The notes: a model not told the origin generated them from the letters alone. Positions 8,101 to 14,262 are shown, numbered from the stretch's first letter. The stretch is 14,833 nt of DNA from JAJTZA01 sp041744075 (GCA_041744075.1 JBGTLQ010000016.1:1-14833), one strand, 5' to 3'. Numbers and translations are program-made.

Positions 8101-10796
8101 TCCCGGTGGAGTCGGACTCAACAGCCCGGGTCCTTCAACTCGGAGGGGCCGAGGCCGAAGGCAGCCGTCCATGGAAAATCGGCGAGACAGCCGTGTTAAC
8201 CACCCTTGCTCCCACGGAAGGCGTGGCATGGGTTAGCATTGAAACAGATCGGATCATGGAGACGTTCACGGTTCCTCTGAAAGGAAACACCTCACGAATC
8301 GAGGTGCCGATCAAACCCGAATACGAACCCAATGTGTTTGTGTCTGTTTACGTTTTGCGTCCAGGCGGTGACACCGGCCTGGCAGGCGAAATGTTTGGGT
8401 TCACGAATCTCCGCGTGGAATCCCCGGACCGGCGTTTGGACATCCAAGTCGGACTTGATCAAGAAAACGTCGAACCACGTCAAAAAATCTCAGGCTCAGT
8501 CAAAGTGACTGCTGACGGTGCACCCGTGGAAGGGGCCGATCTTGCCATTTATGCAGTGGACGATTCGATTTTGACCCTGGGAAGCTGGAGTCTGCCATCA
8601 GCCATGGTCTCCCAATTTTTTCCAAGCCGGGCATATGCTGTCGTGACTTATTCATCGCTCAAGGCCTATGTGGATGGAATCTCTCCTTCATGGCTGACCT
8701 CCAAGGGTTTTGTGGTTGGAGGGGGAGGGGAGGACGAATTTGGAAATGTGGCTTTCACCCGCAAGGATTTTAAACCGCTGATCCTCTGGCTGCCATCCGT
8801 TCGCACAAACAAAAGTGGCGAAGCGGCGTTCACTTGCGAGGCCCCGGATAATCTGACCCGCTTCCGGTTTATTGCGGTGGGCCAAACGCGGCAAAACCAA
8901 TTTGGTGCCGGAGATGCCACCGTTGAAGTTTCGAAGTCTTTGAGCATTGAACCGGCTCTTCCAAGATTTTTACGTGTTGGTGATGAGGTCGAACTTCGAG
9001 CGGTGGTGCGTCAGAAAGTTGCGGACTCCGCCGAAGTCAACGTCCGTGTGTCCGTCACAGGCAACCTTGTTTTGGAGGGCGAATCCACGCAAAAAATCTC
9101 CATCACAAAAGATGCGCCAGCCGTGGTGACATTCCGCGCCAAAGCCGGTGAGGTCGGTGCCGTTGGGGTGAAGTTTGAAGCGGCCATCCCTGACGCATCA
9201 GCGGATACGGTCGAGATCTCCCTTCCTGTTGATGAACCGGTGATCCTCGTGAAGGAAGCCGTATCAGGCGATTCTGTCAGCCGCACTATGGATGTGGCCA
9301 AAATGGCTCCTGCCGCATGGACAGGTGCACGCGGAACATTTGACTTTGCTGTTTCCACAACCCCCTGGCTGCCAAAACTGCTGGGCATTCCTTACCTCCT
9401 TGAATACCCGCACGGTTGCTTCGAACAAAAGTCCTCGCGGCTTTTGGTTTATACGAACCTGGCCCGCCTTCTCGAATATTTGCCTGATGCCGACTCTCGC
9501 ATCGCCTCCTATTCCCACATCATCGAATCCACCCTTCGGGAGTTTGAAAACGCCCTGCTCCCCAACGGCTTGCTTCCCTACTGGCCCAAGGGCTCAACGC
9601 CGGATGTCTATGTGACGCTTCAATCGGCATGGTGTGTGATCAATGCCGAGGCCGCCGGAATGACCGTCCCCGAGCGGCTCTCCGCTGCTCTCCCGGAAGC
9701 CATGGAACGAATCTTGGAAGGACGTACCGCTGGCTCGACCCCTTCTCTACAAGCCTTCGCCTTTTTTATGCTCGCAAAGTCAGAAGCCATCGAAACTGAC
9801 GCTGCCGCATTGGCCGCAGCCGAGTTGTTTCTGATCCGTGATCGAATGACGCCGGAAGCCAAAGCTCTCCTTGCTTTGGCCATGAATGAGCTGGCCTTGA
9901 CTCCTGCATCGCAAGCCCAGCTTGTTTCCGAATTGCCAACAGAGTTTTCTTCGATTGCCTTCAACCCCACAACCTTCACCTCCGCCACCCGGACCGAGGC
10001 GCTGTGCACATGGGCACGGCTGGCCATTAGCCCTGGTCAAGAAGCCGGAGCACTGCGGGCCCGACTGATGAAACTCATGGAGTCCTCGCAAAGCCTCTCC
10101 ACCCAGGAAAATTTGTGGCTCTTGGTGGCCTTCAATGCCCTCTTGGAATCGACCCCACCCGTCGCGATCCGTGCCTCCTCGCTAAGACCCAAAGCCGATG
10201 CCCTCTCCAAGAATGCCACGGCCGCGCAATGGCAGGGGATTGATCTTTCCAAATTGGCAGAATTTGCTGTTGCGGGCTTGCCCGCCGCAAAGGAGGGCTC
10301 ATCGGTTCTCTCTGCCGCCTACCGGGGCTCAGAAACCCTCACCGGGCTTGTCGCGCAAGGAATGCGGATCGAAAGAGTCATAAAAAATCTGACCGATCCG
10401 ACGCGTGTCGGCACCACGGAAGCCCCCCTTCAACTCGGCGACGAATTGCTGATTTCCTACCGCTTCTCAAGCGATAAACCCCAAAGCTTTGTGGCACTCG
10501 AGGATTTGCTTCCGGCCGGCATCGAAGTTGTGAATCCCAACCTCGCGCTCTTCTCCCAATTTGTCAGCGCTGCCAATGAACCCAACGCTGCGAGCCTCTC
10601 CTTCTCAGAGCTAAGGGATCAGCAGACGAATCTGTATTTTAATGATCTGTCATCAGGTGCTTCGTCATATGCCGTCCTCGCCCGAGCCACTGCCATCGGT
10701 GACTTTGTCTGGCCTGCCACACAGATGGTCCCCATGTATGACGCCCGCTTCTTTGCCCGCTCCCCCTCAAGCCTCATCCACGTGCGCGCAAAGTGA
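5193..10796 (+). CDS. Secreted bacterial alpha-2-macroglobulin (thioester type)
   Basis: A 1867-residue alpha-2-macroglobulin family protein. Bacterial A2Ms act in the periplasm, trapping proteases through a bait region and an activated thioester. The N-terminus MNRLFSIFSAFALLSSAHA is a signal peptide with a type I cleavage site after residue 19 and no lipobox cysteine, so unlike E. coli YfhM it is not a lipoprotein. Domain landmarks are: an N-terminal extension with Ig-like segments to about 600; the MG2 signature TDRPLYRPEQTVHFKG (620-635); a bait/MG7 region ending in LAIYAVDDSIL (about 1117-1127); a Gly run GGGGED (1176-1181); the A2M domain motif ILWLPSVRTNKSGEAAF (Trp1199); thioester GCFEQ with Cys1409 and Gln1412 in the TED domain; and a C-terminal MG10 domain with LEDLLPAG (1769-1776) and a final MYDARFFARS-type ending. 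It is longer than the usual ~1650 residues. No pbpC follows; its coupled neighbour is the TPR-like gene. Confidence 0.96.
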   Translation: MNRLFSIFSAFALLSSAHALEVRKPKDRPAKTAPVSSAQMALPPDERPFVVAPEALGISVEGLEEPVAPFTFLSVQFPDDMVSGDQIDVEGAVSPIVFWPAVDLEFTWRTPSRGDLMVKGPVMPAQTYKLRLRDGLQNAGGTKLALDEWGAEMVSPALRAMDSGYGARESLNARPQVRVEFNYPISLADAAAGAWFQDRDSRERFPVEVLLNIPDGNLEPAVLDVPGDFPDKVYYVRFRPLNSLPLGRFFDLVVEGVRDAHARRSLPYPAVFPVGTTRPLSVDFVTARNFPLETPEIRVKFSHSLEGGTLPDKPLIISPEVPNLRFRKEDSFLVAEGDFQIPSKYTVTISEKILGSNGYGLIQPETWGATFQNKRPAVVFPDRVLRQRSAAGLKFAFYQVNTGPLIWKLAKIPLEKLALVEARLREFDKVPTDLSGYDKMDAQGVYLQTPTEPLIDAIGLEVVTSGEVPASGNDTLQLREIAWSSPQQQLAGPVLIEVTGQDGSQRLVGNRAIILFGDVAITRKESNFEETLRIAGLSDGLPKASAKVTLLDEENQQVSETEANGEGLASFPAGTFKGVFAVAAEVDGKLTIQPLSLSDRFPGGHLSSRTQPTFHAFTFTDRPLYRPEQTVHFKGFVRRVEQGKNIIPPRQTIQWKIQQPYAREVLASGEAKLDADGGWNATWTPPTGAMLGYFHVIATLDDFELGQPARFQIEEFRNPPFSVVCTPEDSKSPGEAILKVDSQYFHGAPNAGARVLWKAVWYGDSEDGYYSGWDDSEMTRVDLHSEKIRHPSGMAESSGEAVLDANGVVVIRSSAPFADPGNRAQSQVYWRVDVTGPDGQTLTGGANQRVAMDKILLGIKSRGDPVNGLLSFTWDALTSFDDTAPSAVDASLYKVSTKSVKERLAPNVYRYRNSDFFSQVAQLVGVAPGDFDFQVADPGRYVAVISPVKGQPGFPVSTEIYLPGEGESEIPVESDSTARVLQLGGAEAEGSRPWKIGETAVLTTLAPTEGVAWVSIETDRIMETFTVPLKGNTSRIEVPIKPEYEPNVFVSVYVLRPGGDTGLAGEMFGFTNLRVESPDRRLDIQVGLDQENVEPRQKISGSVKVTADGAPVEGADLAIYAVDDSILTLGSWSLPSAMVSQFFPSRAYAVVTYSSLKAYVDGISPSWLTSKGFVVGGGGEDEFGNVAFTRKDFKPLILWLPSVRTNKSGEAAFTCEAPDNLTRFRFIAVGQTRQNQFGAGDATVEVSKSLSIEPALPRFLRVGDEVELRAVVRQKVADSAEVNVRVSVTGNLVLEGESTQKISITKDAPAVVTFRAKAGEVGAVGVKFEAAIPDASADTVEISLPVDEPVILVKEAVSGDSVSRTMDVAKMAPAAWTGARGTFDFAVSTTPWLPKLLGIPYLLEYPHGCFEQKSSRLLVYTNLARLLEYLPDADSRIASYSHIIESTLREFENALLPNGLLPYWPKGSTPDVYVTLQSAWCVINAEAAGMTVPERLSAALPEAMERILEGRTAGSTPSLQAFAFFMLAKSEAIETDAAALAAAELFLIRDRMTPEAKALLALAMNELALTPASQAQLVSELPTEFSSIAFNPTTFTSATRTEALCTWARLAISPGQEAGALRARLMKLMESSQSLSTQENLWLLVAFNALLESTPPVAIRASSLRPKADALSKNATAAQWQGIDLSKLAEFAVAGLPAAKEGSSVLSAAYRGSETLTGLVAQGMRIERVIKNLTDPTRVGTTEAPLQLGDELLISYRFSSDKPQSFVALEDLLPAGIEVVNPNLALFSQFVSAANEPNAASLSFSELRDQQTNLYFNDLSSGASSYAVLARATAIGDFVWPATQMVPMYDARFFARSPSSLIHVRAK

Positions 10797-10811
10797 GGAG
10801 CAATCATCTTC

Positions 10812-10931
10812 ACCATGAAGTGCATGAAGGAAATTAGATAGTAGAAAAGGCCTCGCTCAGAGTTGGCCAGGACGACATCGTCTAAATCATCCAGCCATCT
10901 GAACCTTCATGCTCTTCGTGCTCTTCATGGT
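10812..10931. repeat. Inverted pair of 9-base-period repeats (CATGAAGAG-type)
   Basis: The right arm (10904-10931), read on the minus strand, consists of units CATGAAGAG, CACGAAGAG and CATGAAGG after a leading AC. The left arm (10812-10830), read on the plus strand, is ACCATGAAG followed by TGCATGAAGG: the same sequence with exactly one nine-base unit missing and one base changed. The two arms are inverted around about 73 bases and lie directly downstream of the A2M stop. The arms could pair in RNA, but there is no U-tract, so I do not call a terminator. Similar short-period 'CACGAAG' arrays are scattered in intergenic regions of many environmental bacterial genomes. Confidence 0.75.
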
Positions 10932-10940
10932 AAAATCTTT

Positions 10941-10970
10941 CATTCTTTGCATCCTTGCGCCTTTGCGTGA
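10941..10970 (-). repeat. 8-base-period repeat (CGCAAAGG-type)
   Basis: Read on the minus strand, three near-identical eight-base units follow each other: CGCAAAGG, CGCAAGGA and TGCAAAGA. It sits ten bases beyond the inverted repeat pair and just downstream of the ldhA stop. It is a different repeat family with a similar composition. The function is unknown. Confidence 0.65.
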
Positions 10971-10990
10971 ATAAAATACCTCAAGCCCTA

Positions 10991-12001
10991 TCAAATTTGC
11001 GTGCTCTCAATGAAGGGGCGCCCTGACAAATAATTCCCGATGTTCTCAACCGTCACTCTGGCAATCTCGCTAAGGGCTTCGTGAGTCAGAAAGGCCTGAT
11101 GCGCGGTGATCAAAACATTGGGGAAGGTCATCAGACGGGCCAGTTCATCGTCCTGAAGCACCTCTCCGGAAAGATCCTCAAAAAAGACACCTTCCTCTTC
11201 TTCATACACATCCAAGGCGACACCTCCGACATGACCGCTCTTCAGCGCCTCGATGAGGGCCTTGGTATGAATCAATCGTCCCCGGCTCACATTCACGATG
11301 AACACACCGCGCTTCATCCGGGCTAGGCTCGCCTCGTTGATGAGGTGGGCTGACTCCGGCGTCAGAGGCGCATGCAAAGAAATCACGTCGCTCTCTTGGA
11401 TCAGGGCATCAAGTTCCACATATTCGATATGATTGGCCTTGGCCCATTCCTCATTGGGGTAGAGGTCATACGCGATGACTCGCATTTTGAAACCCCGCAG
11501 AATCTCAGCCAGCAGACGCCCGGTTTTTCCAGTGCCCACAACTCCCGCGGTTCTGCCAACCAGATCAAAACCCACCAAACCTCCCAAAGAAAAATTGAAC
11601 TCCCGCACCCGATTGTAGGCGCGGTGAATTTTTCGGTTGAGGGTCATCAGCAAAGCTGCGGCATGTTCGGCCACCGCATGAGGCGAATAGCTGGGAACCC
11701 GCGTGACCGACATGCCGAACTCCTTCGCGGCTTTGAGATCCACATTGTTAAACCCGGCACACCGCAGGGCCAAATGACCCACCCCCAGCGCAGCCAGACT
11801 CTCCAACGTGAGGCGATCTGCCTCATCATTCACAAAAATGCACGCCGCCCTGGCACCTGCGGCGACACTGGCGGTGTCTTGTTCCAATCGGAAATCATAA
11901 AAGCGCAGATCAAAACTTGCCGTCCGCGCGGCATCGCTGAGGTAATCACGATCGTACGGTTTCGCGTCAAAGACTGCGATGCTTGGTCTCAATAGGTCCA
12001 T
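10991..12001 (-). CDS. ldhA: D-lactate dehydrogenase, fermentative LdhA type
   Basis: A cytoplasmic NADH-dependent D-2-hydroxyacid dehydrogenase of 336 residues that would reduce pyruvate to D-lactate during fermentation. It follows E. coli LdhA closely through its whole length: CIFVNDEADR, LALRCAGFNNVDL (78-90), VAEHAAALLMTLNRKIHRAYNR, the nucleotide-binding motif GVVGTGKTGRLLAEIL (153-168), the SDVISLHAPLTPE stretch, and the C-terminal ITAHQAFLTHEAL. The catalytic trio is present: Arg240 in VSRGRL, Glu269 in DVYEEEE and His301 in AHQAF, at the same spacing as Arg235, Glu264 and His296 of E. coli LdhA. The start is the ATG at 12001; the Shine-Dalgarno is weak. The methyltransferase gene lies upstream on the same strand with a 38-base gap, so both may be co-transcribed. 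It is convergent with the A2M operon. Confidence 0.95.
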   Translation of the reverse strand: MDLLRPSIAVFDAKPYDRDYLSDAARTASFDLRFYDFRLEQDTASVAAGARAACIFVNDEADRLTLESLAALGVGHLALRCAGFNNVDLKAAKEFGMSVTRVPSYSPHAVAEHAAALLMTLNRKIHRAYNRVREFNFSLGGLVGFDLVGRTAGVVGTGKTGRLLAEILRGFKMRVIAYDLYPNEEWAKANHIEYVELDALIQESDVISLHAPLTPESAHLINEASLARMKRGVFIVNVSRGRLIHTKALIEALKSGHVGGVALDVYEEEEGVFFEDLSGEVLQDDELARLMTFPNVLITAHQAFLTHEALSEIARVTVENIGNYLSGRPFIESTQI

Positions 12002-12039
12002 CCCAGAACTGAGCCATTAACGCCCCCCAAAAGGCAAGG

Positions 12040-12711
12040 TCAATGCGCCTCGCCCACGTAGATTCGATGGGCGGCCCGTTTGGCCCGCTCGTGGGCTTTG
12101 GCCTCATACTCAGTCGCAGAAAAACCCGAGGATGACAACTGCGCCAAAAAAGCTGGTTCTTTTTCAGCTGACCAAAATGCCACCCGTCCGAAGGGGCGCA
12201 GCGCGTTATGGATGACCGATAATCCCTTCCGCCGATAAAGCCGCGAATTCTGAGCTTGCACGAATGACGTTGGCCCATTGTCCACATCGAGAAGAATCGC
12301 ATCAAATTTCCCCGGTGAGGAACTGATCAGGTCATAAACATCTCCCGTGAAAACCTTAACCCGCGGGTCTTCCAAAACATTGCCATTCAGTTCTCGTAAA
12401 AACTGACGGTTCCATTCCACCACCTCCGGCAAAAGCTCCGCCACATGGGCCGTCGCCTTCGGACCAGTGAGGTCCAACACTCGCCGTAAACTGAACCCAA
12501 GCCCCAACCCGCCGATCAGCACATTCGGCGCTTCGAGTCTATGACGGAAAGCGCAGGCCAGATCCGCTAGCATGATCTCAGAAACCGTGGAGTTTGACCC
12601 CATAAGCTGACGCCCATTCAGCTTGAGAAAAAACTCGCCATCATGTTCATGCAGCGAAAATTTCGATCCATCCGGAGTCCGCGTCTCCGCCAAATTTCTA
12701 AAGGGAATCAT
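12040..12711 (-). CDS. Spermidine-synthase-like class I SAM-dependent methyltransferase
   Basis: A 223-residue Rossmann-fold protein from the ATG at 12711; an in-frame TTG at 12765 would add 18 Gly-rich residues and is less likely. Visible features are a short N-terminal beta region (SLHEHDGEFFLKLNGRQLM, as in spermidine synthase-like proteins), motif I VLIGGLGLGFSLRRVL (64-79), the acidic end of strand 2 in HVAELLPEV (Glu92), the GDVYD motif (Asp124) and LLDVDNGP (140-147). The spermidine synthase gate-keeping sequence of the D-(S/T)-(S/T)-D-P type is absent and replaced by DVDNGP, so aminopropyl transfer is unlikely. The family is usually annotated only as 'spermidine synthase-like' or methyltransferase and its substrate is unknown. 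It is the upstream member of a probable two-gene unit with ldhA; no metabolic link between them is obvious. Confidence 0.85.
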   Translation of the reverse strand: MIPFRNLAETRTPDGSKFSLHEHDGEFFLKLNGRQLMGSNSTVSEIMLADLACAFRHRLEAPNVLIGGLGLGFSLRRVLDLTGPKATAHVAELLPEVVEWNRQFLRELNGNVLEDPRVKVFTGDVYDLISSSPGKFDAILLDVDNGPTSFVQAQNSRLYRRKGLSVIHNALRPFGRVAFWSAEKEPAFLAQLSSSGFSATEYEAKAHERAKRAAHRIYVGEAH

Positions 12712-12810
12712 TCCCCCATCAACGCCCCTTCCGCCTTGTCCTGCAAGCTTATTGGGGCCAATCAACTGTCAGCAAAAGACCCAAACCGCGAGGAAACAAG
12801 GCATTTTTTA

Positions 12811-12837
12811 CCACGGATTACTCGGATTTTACGGATG
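12811..12837 (+). repeat. 9-base-period repeat (CACGGATTA-type)
   Basis: Three units with exact nine-base spacing, CACGGATTA, CTCGGATTT and TACGGATG, preceded by a T-run. It is the CGGAT relative of the CGAAG repeat at 10812-10931 and lies upstream of the minus-strand methyltransferase gene. Confidence 0.65.
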
Positions 12838-12935
12838 AAAAGCCAAGCATTGAAGATCGGCCCGCTGATTTTCCGCTTTTTCTTATTCCCACCACTGGCG
12901 TCCCCCCGGCCCGATTTTCCTGAGCATTTTTGAAC

Positions 12936-12965
12936 CACGAATGCCATCACGAATGAACGCGAATT
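12936..12965 (+). repeat. Degenerate short-period repeat (CACGAAT-type)
   Basis: Three CRCGAAT cores (CACGAAT, CACGAAT, CGCGAAT) spaced 12 and 10 bases apart. It is a looser copy of the same pattern seen at 12811-12837, ending where the 12965-12980 hairpin starts. Confidence 0.5.
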
Positions 12966-13261
12966 TCTCAGAACTGAGAATCGAAGTAGACGCTAAAATG
13001 ATAGGCATGATGCCAGACTGTGATAAGTCGTAGCTCTTGAACCTGACTTGACTCCTGCCGCGTTTTGCCTCATCACTACAATAACCGCACGAAATGCACA
13101 CTCTGCCTTTAAAGTGTCTTCTCCATGGGGATTCAATTCCACTTCCCTCCACCATCAGGCGTGCACACGCCTTTGTGTGATCAACCAGCAAAGCTTTCCC
13201 ATATATCCCTCAGTTTCCCAATTAACCGTCCGTTCTAATTCTTGAGATCACTTAGCGGCAA

Positions 13262-13552
13262 ATGAATACTCTTGATCCAACTTTTTTCGCTTTCCTCATG
13301 CTTGCCGTGGGTTTGTTTACTCTACTTTGGAAAAGAGCAGACAAGCATATCGGGTTGGCGCCGCACAAGTTCTGGTCGCTCGTTCAGTCACAGGACAAGC
13401 CGATTGTCCTAATGACGACCAAAGGATATCTAATCAAGAGATCGTGCTACGTTTTTCCATACCAGGGAATCGTCTTCTACACTGATGCCGCCGGGACCAG
13501 CGCACCTGATGGAGTGAAGTTGATTGGAACAGTCGATTCCTTCTCAATCTAA
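13262..13552 (+). CDS. Small single-TM hypothetical protein
   Basis: A 96-residue protein of unknown function from the ATG at 13262. One hydrophobic segment near the N-terminus (about residues 7-23, FFAFLMLAVGLFTLLW) followed by KR suggests a membrane anchor with the remaining 70 residues in the cytoplasm. That part looks like a small beta-rich domain (KPIVLMTTKGYLIKR, then YQGIVFYTDA, and GVKLIGTVDSF). There is no clear Shine-Dalgarno. Ten bases after the stop comes GCCGAAC, the same R''-type box that starts the attC at 14191, so the gene may be the coding part of an integron cassette whose attC is degraded. Base composition is AT-richer than the left part of the window. Confidence 0.6.
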   Translation: MNTLDPTFFAFLMLAVGLFTLLWKRADKHIGLAPHKFWSLVQSQDKPIVLMTTKGYLIKRSCYVFPYQGIVFYTDAAGTSAPDGVKLIGTVDSFSI

Positions 13553-13866
13553 AACGTGGAAGCCGAACGAGCGATCAAGGCACGTGAGCCATTTGAGTGC
13601 CATCGGCCCGGCGCAAGATCCGATCAACGTTCAAATACCATTCATTGAGGATCATCCGAATTTTCTACTTTCTCTTTCCGCTTTCCAATTTTCCTCAGGC
13701 ATCCTCAATTTTCTTGAACAGGGGTCTCGGTGCGGCTAAAAAAGCTCAATGAGAAGCCATGGACGAAGTCTGCCCTTCTGTGCCGCATTTGTCGGAGTTA
13801 TAAAGCGCGAGGCGTATCTCCTACAATTGCCGCGTGCGGCTCAATAATACTGTTCGGCTCAAAAAT
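13553..13866. other. Non-coding interval between cassette genes
   Basis: About 314 bases with no supported gene: the frames through it either run out of phase into the next gene or lack any protein-like pattern. It contains the degraded attC candidate (13562-13635), a pyrimidine-rich stretch (about 13650-13715), two copies of GTGCGGCT (13730-13737 and 13834-13841), and the R'-type box GTTCGGC at 13852-13858 just ahead of the next start codon. It may be a non-coding or decayed cassette. Confidence 0.5.
13562..13635 (+). other. Degraded attC-like site (candidate)
   Basis: It starts with GCCGAAC, identical to the R'' box of the attC at 14191, ten bases after a stop codon. The next three bases, GAG, match the spacer of the attC at 14689. 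It could end at GTTCAAA (13629-13635) preceded by AAC, as in the attC at 14191. Only four bases (GATC) of the expected L''/L' pairing survive at the right place. An internal hairpin GGCAC/GTGCC (13579-13583 and 13597-13601) is present. I consider it a remnant rather than a proven site. Confidence 0.35.
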
Positions 13867-14256
13867 ATGCATCCTGAAAACATACCGTTTCATCTTTCCG
13901 CACTTGCATCGATTCTTGCAGATGTGATTGTCGGTTTCATTTCGATTCAGGCGTATCGGGCTACAAAGAATAAAGGCTGGGGTTTTCTGGCTTGGGCGTG
14001 CGGATTATTTTTAGTTGGATCAGTCTATGGATACTTAATAGGACTCACAGAGTATGGTATTATAGAGTGGCCGCTTAACGACGTGAACACTTTGCGGGCG
14101 TATTACCTGACATCCCTTATATCGATAGCTTCTCAAGCCTGCTTTGTCCTGGGAACTATTTTCTTGGCACAGACAATTACACAAAAAATAGCCGAACAAG
14201 GCGCATGCACTCAACCCTCAGTCGCTAAAGCTCCTTCGGGCGAGTGATGCGCAACG
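13853..14256 (+). mobile_element. Integron-like gene cassette with three-TM protein
   Basis: By integron convention a cassette runs from the base after the G of one R' box to the G of the next. Here the boundaries are GTTCGGC (13852-13858) and GTTGAAG (14256-14262). If this 404-base unit were circularised, the rebuilt R' would read GTTCGGC, the exact complement of its own R'' GCCGAAC at 14191. That relation is expected for a true cassette. It contains one gene, starting nine bases after the left box and ending inside the attC. Confidence 0.65.
13867..14247 (+). CDS. Small three-TM membrane protein (cassette-encoded)
   Basis: A 126-residue protein of unknown function with three clear hydrophobic segments at about residues 11-30, 38-60 and 80-102. 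Charged loops lie between (RATKNKGWG, then EYGIIEWPLNDVNTLR). I chose the ATG at 13867 because it lies nine bases downstream of the R'-type box GTTCGGC; an in-frame GTG at 13834 would start upstream of that box. Residues 109-126 (AEQGACTQPSVAKAPSGE) are encoded by the attC site itself, and the TGA lies within its L' box, a layout known from other integron cassettes whose reading frames run into attC. This tail is therefore probably not conserved with relatives outside cassettes. No Shine-Dalgarno is obvious. Confidence 0.7.
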   Translation: MHPENIPFHLSALASILADVIVGFISIQAYRATKNKGWGFLAWACGLFLVGSVYGYLIGLTEYGIIEWPLNDVNTLRAYYLTSLISIASQACFVLGTIFLAQTITQKIAEQGACTQPSVAKAPSGE

Positions 14257-14262
14257 TTGAAG
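14191..14262 (+). other. Integron attC site (59-base element)
   Basis: A 72-base site with the full attC architecture. R'' is GCCGAAC (14191-14197), spacer AAG, and L'' GCGCATGCACTC (14201-14212). After a 29-base variable central part come L' GAGTGATGCGC (14242-14252), spacer AAC, and R' GTTGAAG (14256-14262). L' is the exact 11-base reverse complement of L'' once one base, G14207, is left out; a single extrahelical base in L'' is a hallmark of attC sites. The two spacers do not pair, as expected. R'' and R' each fit the RYYYAAC / GTTRRRY consensus at six of seven positions. The site overlaps the end of the upstream gene. Confidence 0.85.

Larger units (their letters stand above)
12712..13261. 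other. Intergenic region without a supported gene
   Basis: About 550 bases separate the minus-strand methyltransferase from the first small plus-strand gene. The open frames here are short, overlap on opposite strands and show no recognisable motif. The region holds two short-period repeats (12811-12837 and 12936-12965), a perfect 7-base hairpin with a two-base loop at 12965-12980, and another (AGGCGTG/CACGCCT, loop CA) at 13157-13172. Any promoter for the methyltransferase-ldhA pair must lie here, but I see no convincing -35/-10 pair. Composition becomes AT-richer towards its right end, which marks the transition to the cassette region. Confidence 0.6.

Noticed and set aside
10812..10970. 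A CRISPR array, suggested by short repeated units.
   Set aside because: Units are only 8-9 bases, contiguous, without spacers, and partly inverted.
10797..10990. A bidirectional rho-independent terminator between the convergent A2M and ldhA genes.
   Set aside because: The only substantial inverted repeat has a loop of about 73 bases and no T-run follows either arm.
13113..13153. Sequence resembling the 3' end of a tRNA or tmRNA (ATTCAATTCC followed by CTCCACCA), which could have been an integration target.
   Set aside because: The bases around the T-loop-like part do not form a T-stem, and no matching 5' acceptor strand or D-arm is found upstream. At most it could be a decayed attachment-site remnant.
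13157..13172. Hairpin AGGCGTG/CACGCCT as an operator for the small gene at 13262.
   Set aside because: It is about 90 bases upstream with no promoter elements beside it; a single short hairpin is not enough evidence.
12883..13191. Minus-strand open frame of 102 codons in the intergenic region.
   Set aside because: It runs through the CACGAAT repeat and both hairpins, has no protein-like pattern and no ribosome-binding site.
13232..13238. GTTCTAA as the R' box that starts the cassette of the one-TM gene.
   Set aside because: No L'-like sequence pairs with anything upstream and it does not complement the GCCGAAC box after that gene.
13730..13927. Plus-strand open frame of 65 codons upstream of the three-TM gene.
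   Set aside because: It overlaps the three-TM gene out of phase and lacks a credible start signal; the three-TM frame has clear hydrophobic periodicity.
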